9,880 nucleotides of DNA from Pseudomonadota bacterium (GTDB lineage Bacteria > Pseudomonadota > Gammaproteobacteria > Steroidobacterales > Steroidobacteraceae). The DNA lies in NCBI GenBank assembly GCA_021780395.1, contig JAJXYU010000214.1, forward strand, positions 1 to 9,880. Reading direction: 5' to 3'. Made by a program: the position numbers and the translations under genes. Shown here piece by piece: positions 7,524 to 9,880 of this stretch (positions within the stretch are counted from its first letter, which is position 1; each line of letters starts with the position of its first letter). The notes under the pieces are model-generated. The model searched no databases and was not told the origin of the DNA. It saw nothing but the letters and a program-made list of their open reading frames with translations.

Positions 7524-7528
7524 GGAAA

Positions 7529-7534
7529 CCCTCC
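7529..7534 (-). promoter_or_regulatory. Ribosome binding site of fba
   Basis: GGAGGG on the minus strand, 5 bases before the ATG at 7523. It is a strong Shine-Dalgarno match and fixes the aldolase start within a much longer open frame. Confidence 0.8.
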
Positions 7535-7568
7535 GGGTCGGTGTGAATCGGTGACGAGGCGTGCCTCG

Positions 7569-7597
7569 ATTATGCACCAAGCTCCGGGAAAACTTAA
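7569..7597 (-). promoter_or_regulatory. Candidate sigma70-type promoter for fba
   Basis: On the minus strand, CATAAT (7574-7569) matches the -10 consensus at five of six bases. TTAAGT (7597-7592) lies 17 bases upstream and is a weak -35 (three of six). Transcription would start near 7562, giving a leader of about 38 bases before the fba ATG. The site sits in the only AT-rich patch of the region. This is a visual consensus match; no start site is known. Confidence 0.45.
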
Positions 7598-7684
7598 AAG
7601 CGCCCGCTCGCACGCCATTCGACCCGTGCGCTGCCACCCGGCGCGCCGGCCCCTCCCGCGCGACCCACCCGAGCGCCGCGGCGG

Positions 7685-8980
7685 TCACTGCGCCGCGAGC
7701 GCGTCCGCGACGATCTCGATCCAGTGCCGCACGGGTCGCGTCGTGCCTGCCTGCAGATGCAGGATGCAGCCGACGTTCGCCGAGGCGATCGTCCCGGCAC
7801 CGGTTTCCTCGAGCGCACCGACCTTCTGGTCGCGCAGCGCCGTCGCGATCGCCGGTTCGAGGATCGAGTACGCACCGGCCGATCCGCAGCACAGGTTTGC
7901 GTCGCGCACCGCCGGCCGCAGGTCGAAGCCGAGCCCGCGCAGCGCCGCCTCGACCACGCCCCCGAGTCGCTGGCCGTGCTGCAGGGTGCACGGCGGGTGG
8001 AATGCGATCGGGCCCGCCCGCGCCGCACGCACCCGCCCACGCAACCGTGGCGCGAGCGCGGCGACGAGTTCGCCGAGATCGCGCGCCGCCGCACCGACGG
8101 TCGCGGCCTTCGCGGCATACCGAGGATCCTCGGCGAGCGCTCGCGGGTAGTTCTTCACCATCAACGCGCAGGCCGACGCATTCACGACGATCGCATCGGC
8201 CTCGCCGCAGGAGAGCAGCGGCCACCACGCATCGACGTTCCGACGCATCGCGTGCAACGCGCCCGCGTGGTCCGACAGGTGCTCGCGGAGCGCGCCGCAG
8301 CACCCGGCGCCGGCGACCACGCGCGTGCCGACCCCGGCGGCCGCGAGCACCCGCTCGGTCGCGCGGTCGATGGCGGGCAGCAGGCTTGGCTGCACGCAGC
8401 CGGCGAGCAGCAACACGCGCCGCGGCGCGCGGTCGGATCCCTCGGACGTCGCGGGCACGTGCGTCGCGGGCACGATCGGCGTCGGCGGTGCGGGCTCGTG
8501 AGCCGGTGTCGTCGCAACGCTGCGCGGCGGCAAGCGGTCGCGCCAGCCCCGCGGCAGCAGCGGTCGCACGCGTCGGCCGAGCGCGACCGCGGCCGCGAAG
8601 CCGCGCGAGGTCAAGCCTTCGCGCAGCAACGCACGCTGCAGCCGTGCGCCGAGCGAACGTGGTGCGCGCGCCTCGACGAGCGGCCGGCCGATCTCGACCA
8701 GGCGCCCGTACTCGACGCCGCTCGGGCAGGTCGTCTCGCAGTTCAGGCACGTGAGGCACCGATCGAGGTGGCTGCGCGTGCGCTCGCCGGCCGCGCCGCC
8801 CTCGAGCAGCTGCTTGATCAGGTAGATCCGTCCACGCGGCCCGTCGAGCTCGTCGCCGGTCAACCGATAGGTCGGGCAGGTCGCGTTGCAGAAGCCGCAA
8901 TGCACGCACTTGCGGATGATCGCCGCCGCGGCGTGCGCGTCGGTGCTCTCGGCGAATTCCGGGCCGATCTCGACGCGCAT
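7685..8980 (-). CDS. glcF: Glycolate oxidase iron-sulfur subunit GlcF
   Basis: A 431-residue electron-transfer subunit of glycolate dehydrogenase (GlcDEF), which oxidises glycolate to glyoxylate at the inner membrane and passes electrons to the quinone pool. Two 4Fe-4S ferredoxin motifs are intact: '[12 protein letters not shown]' (Cys25, 28, 31, 35) and '[12 protein letters not shown]' (Cys75, 78, 81, 85). Two CCG domains follow: the first has Cys195 ('[12 protein letters not shown]') and Cys227-Cys228 ('[11 protein letters not shown]'), the second Cys331 ('[10 protein letters not shown]') and Cys364-Cys365 ('[13 protein letters not shown]'). The protein is somewhat longer than E. coli GlcF, mainly from a Pro/Ala/Thr linker at about 150-187. 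The ATG at 8980 lies 4 bases after the glcE stop and has only a weak RBS, suggesting coupling to glcE. Confidence 0.95.
   Translation of the reverse strand: MRVEIGPEFAESTDAHAAAAIIRKCVHCGFCNATCPTYRLTGDELDGPRGRIYLIKQLLEGGAAGERTRSHLDRCLTCLNCETTCPSGVEYGRLVEIGRPLVEARAPRSLGARLQRALLREGLTSRGFAAAVALGRRVRPLLPRGWRDRLPPRSVATTPAHEPAPPTPIVPATHVPATSEGSDRAPRRVLLLAGCVQPSLLPAIDRATERVLAAAGVGTRVVAGAGCCGALREHLSDHAGALHAMRRNVDAWWPLLSCGEADAIVVNASACALMVKNYPRALAEDPRYAAKAATVGAAARDLGELVAALAPRLRGRVRAARAGPIAFHPPCTLQHGQRLGGVVEAALRGLGFDLRPAVRDANLCCGSAGAYSILEPAIATALRDQKVGALEETGAGTIASANVGCILHLQAGTTRPVRHWIEIVADALAAQ
8447..8474. repeat. 13-bp direct repeat in the GlcF linker
   Basis: CGTCGCGGGCACG occurs at 8447-8459 and again at 8462-8474 (period 15). 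It encodes the repeated VPAT in '[12 protein letters not shown]' of the linker between the iron-sulfur and CCG domains. It probably arose by in-frame duplication of five codons. Confidence 0.7.
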
Positions 8981-8984
8981 CGCG

Positions 8985-9617
8985 CTACAGATCCGCAACC
9001 AGCCGGCCGCGATTGAACAGCCGATCCGGATCGAATGCGGCCTTGAGGCGCCGATGCATCGCGAGGATCGTGGGTTCGAGCGGGTGATGCGCGCCGCCGC
9101 GCTTGTCGACCGCACGCACGAGCGTCGCATGGCCGCCGGCCGCGCGCGCCGCCGCTCGCACCGCCTGAGGATCGCGCCGGCCGCGCCACCACAGCAGTGC
9201 CCCACCCCATTCGACGAGGCGCGCGCCGCCGAGCTCGGTGAGCGGCGCGGTCGGCGGGACCGAGAGGCGCCATAGGGACTCCCCGTCCGCGGCGGCGGCC
9301 GGATCGAGCGCGAAGAACGGGTGGCGCTGATCGCGCAGCCCCTCCCACCAGAGCGCGGCCGCCTCCGGCGCGAGCGCTTCGCCGCCGCAGTCGGCGACGG
9401 CGGCATCGACCGCGGCGCGCGCGCCGGAGAAGCGCAGGACCAGCCGCCCCGCGTCCCACGCGCTCGCGGACAGCGGCCAGGGCCTCGTCGCCCACCGCGC
9501 GAGGCGCCGCCGCGCGTCGGCCTCGTCGCTCTCCAGCACCTGCGTCGCGCTGGCCGGCGCGACCGCGAGCACCTTCAGCGAGACCTCGAGCACCACGCCG
9601 AGGATCCCCCAGGATCC
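8985..9617 (-). CDS. glcE: Glycolate oxidase FAD-linked subunit GlcE, C-terminal part only
   Basis: About 210 residues match the C-terminal half of GlcE. Landmarks in order are 'GSWGILGVVLEVSLKVL', 'GLRDQRHPFFALDP', 'ESLWRLSVPPTAPL', 'RLVEWGGALLWW', 'AGGHATLVRA' and the closing 'FDPDRLFNRGRLVADL'. These follow the E. coli GlcE order, as I recall it, from about residue 165 to the end. The N-terminal FAD-binding (PCMH-type) domain is missing: upstream of 'GSWG' the frame stays open but encodes part of an MFS transporter. A protein with this structure could not bind FAD in the normal way. Pro codons here are 10 CCG, 2 CCC, 1 CCT, like the neighbouring host genes. The gene sits 4 bases before glcF; glcD would be expected further upstream. 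The limit at 9617 is approximate. Confidence 0.88.
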   Translation of the reverse strand, partial: GSWGILGVVLEVSLKVLAVAPASATQVLESDEADARRRLARWATRPWPLSASAWDAGRLVLRFSGARAAVDAAVADCGGEALAPEAAALWWEGLRDQRHPFFALDPAAAADGESLWRLSVPPTAPLTELGGARLVEWGGALLWWRGRRDPQAVRAAARAAGGHATLVRAVDKRGGAHHPLEPTILAMHRRLKAAFDPDRLFNRGRLVADL

Positions 9618-9635
9618 GGCGAGGGCGAAGGCCAA
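9597..9635. other. Junction between GlcE and MFS transporter coding sequence
   Basis: Homology switches here from GlcE ('GSWGILGVVLEV') to an MFS protein ('HGPGLAFALAG') in one open frame. AGGATCC occurs twice, at 9601-9607 and 9611-9617, and the residues around 'LAGSWGILG' could fit either family, so the exact breakpoint cannot be placed within about 40 bases. Codon preference changes at the same place. Either an assembly join or a recombination scar would look like this. Confidence 0.75.
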
Positions 9636-9880
9636 CCCGGGGCCGTGGGTCCGGTACATGGCCTGCCCGAGGAGGGGCCCCACGCCCAGCCCGGTGAACA
9701 GGGCCACCGAGAAGTAGCTGAGCGTCTGGGCCCGGCGCTCGGGGGGGGCCATGTCGGCCACCAGGGTGGAGGAGCCGGTGAAGTACGCCCCCTCCCCGAC
9801 GCCGGTGACGAGCCGGAGGAGCACGAGAACCAGGATCCCGGGTGCGGGCGAATCCTTCAAGGTCGCGAACAGCGCACGAA
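9618..9880 (-). CDS. MFS transporter fragment fused in frame to GlcE (open at the right edge)
   Basis: About 87 residues of a major facilitator superfamily protein run from the window edge into the glcE frame. Visible features are a helix 'GILVLVLLRLVTGVG' with the conserved Arg and Gly of the TM4 region, 'ADMAPPERRAQTLSYF', a cytoplasmic-loop pattern typical of MFS exporters, and 'TGLGVGPLLGQ', which fits antiporter motif C of TM5. Nothing after TM5-TM6 is present; GlcE sequence takes its place. A TTG at 9860 could start translation, but it lies inside the apparent protein and the frame is open to the edge, so the true start is probably outside. All 6 Pro codons are CCC and 7 of 12 Gly codons are GGG, unlike the GlcE part (12 GGC of 17 Gly). 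Substrate unknown. Confidence 0.8.

Larger units (their letters stand above)
7524..7684. other. Intergenic region between glcF and fba (161 bp)
   Basis: The only sizeable gap on the minus-strand side. It contains the fba ribosome binding site, a candidate promoter at 7569-7597 and an AT-rich patch (7588-7599) that stands out in this GC-rich DNA. I found no convincing stem-plus-T-run terminator for glcF: minus-strand TTTT runs near 7596-7599 follow only a 3-bp GCG/CGC pairing. Read-through from glcF into fba is therefore possible. Confidence 0.5.

Noticed and set aside
7588..7660. Possible rho-independent terminator for glcF
   Set aside because: The TTTTAAGTTTT stretch on the minus strand is preceded only by a 3-bp GCG/CGC pairing, not a stable stem. 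The AT-rich patch fits an upstream promoter region better.
5598..8150. An 850-codon open frame on the plus strand, antisense to the hydrolase, fba and glcF
   Set aside because: It lies opposite three genes with clear families and intact motifs. Its product is Arg/Asp/His-rich with no recognisable domain, as expected of a frame mirrored from high-GC codons, and it has no supporting ribosome binding site.
7524..8909. Long in-frame N-terminal extension of fba on the minus strand (807 codons in all)
   Set aside because: The extension runs antisense-free but out of frame through glcF, shows no homology, and the aldolase has its own strong RBS and the canonical 'MALVSLRQ' start at 7523.
9601..9617. 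Direct repeat AGGATCC as a transposon target-site duplication
   Set aside because: The copies are only 10 bases apart, with no inverted repeats or transposase. They encode parts of consecutive Gly/Ile/Ser codons and are more useful as a sign of junction microhomology.

Overview
The window looks like chromosomal DNA of a very GC-rich proteobacterium, most likely a beta- or gammaproteobacterium. This is suggested by a YqjD/YqjE/YqjK-type membrane-protein cassette, a class II fructose-bisphosphate aldolase of the Calvin-cycle subtype, a glycolate oxidase glcE-glcF pair, and strong G/C preference at third codon positions. No rRNA, tRNA, insertion sequence, CRISPR array or phage module is visible.

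Layout. Positions 1-766 (minus strand) hold a DUF883/YqjD-like protein, a YqjE-like two-TM membrane protein and the first codons of a YqjK-like protein, packed with a 4-base gap and a GTGA overlap. After a 124-bp divergent gap, a plus-strand operon runs from 891 to 5143: a membrane-anchored beta-lactamase-fold serine hydrolase, then the ATPase and two permeases of a PotABC-type ABC importer. All three junctions overlap (ATGA, 8 bp, GTGA). No periplasmic substrate-binding protein is present. The operon meets the next gene tail to tail with an 11-bp overlap. Positions 5133-7523 (minus) hold fba followed immediately by a secreted alpha/beta hydrolase of the dienelactone-hydrolase/PAF-acetylhydrolase-like type; the fba stop abuts the hydrolase ATG. 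A 161-bp gap with a plausible sigma70 promoter precedes fba. Positions 7685-9880 (minus) hold glcF and the C-terminal part of glcE.

The main anomaly is at the right edge. The frame that encodes the C-terminal ~210 residues of GlcE continues without a stop into part of a major facilitator superfamily transporter (TM4-TM5 region), in place of GlcE's FAD-binding N-terminal domain. Codon preference changes at the same place: proline is 10 CCG of 13 in the GlcE part and 6 CCC of 6 in the MFS part. This is best explained by a chimeric assembly or a recombination join, not by a functional fusion protein.

The remaining genes are recognisable housekeeping or transport genes with intact motifs. I found no convincing evidence of an undescribed multi-gene system. 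The points most worth a second look are the GlcE/MFS junction and the binding-protein-less ABC operon led by a serine hydrolase.
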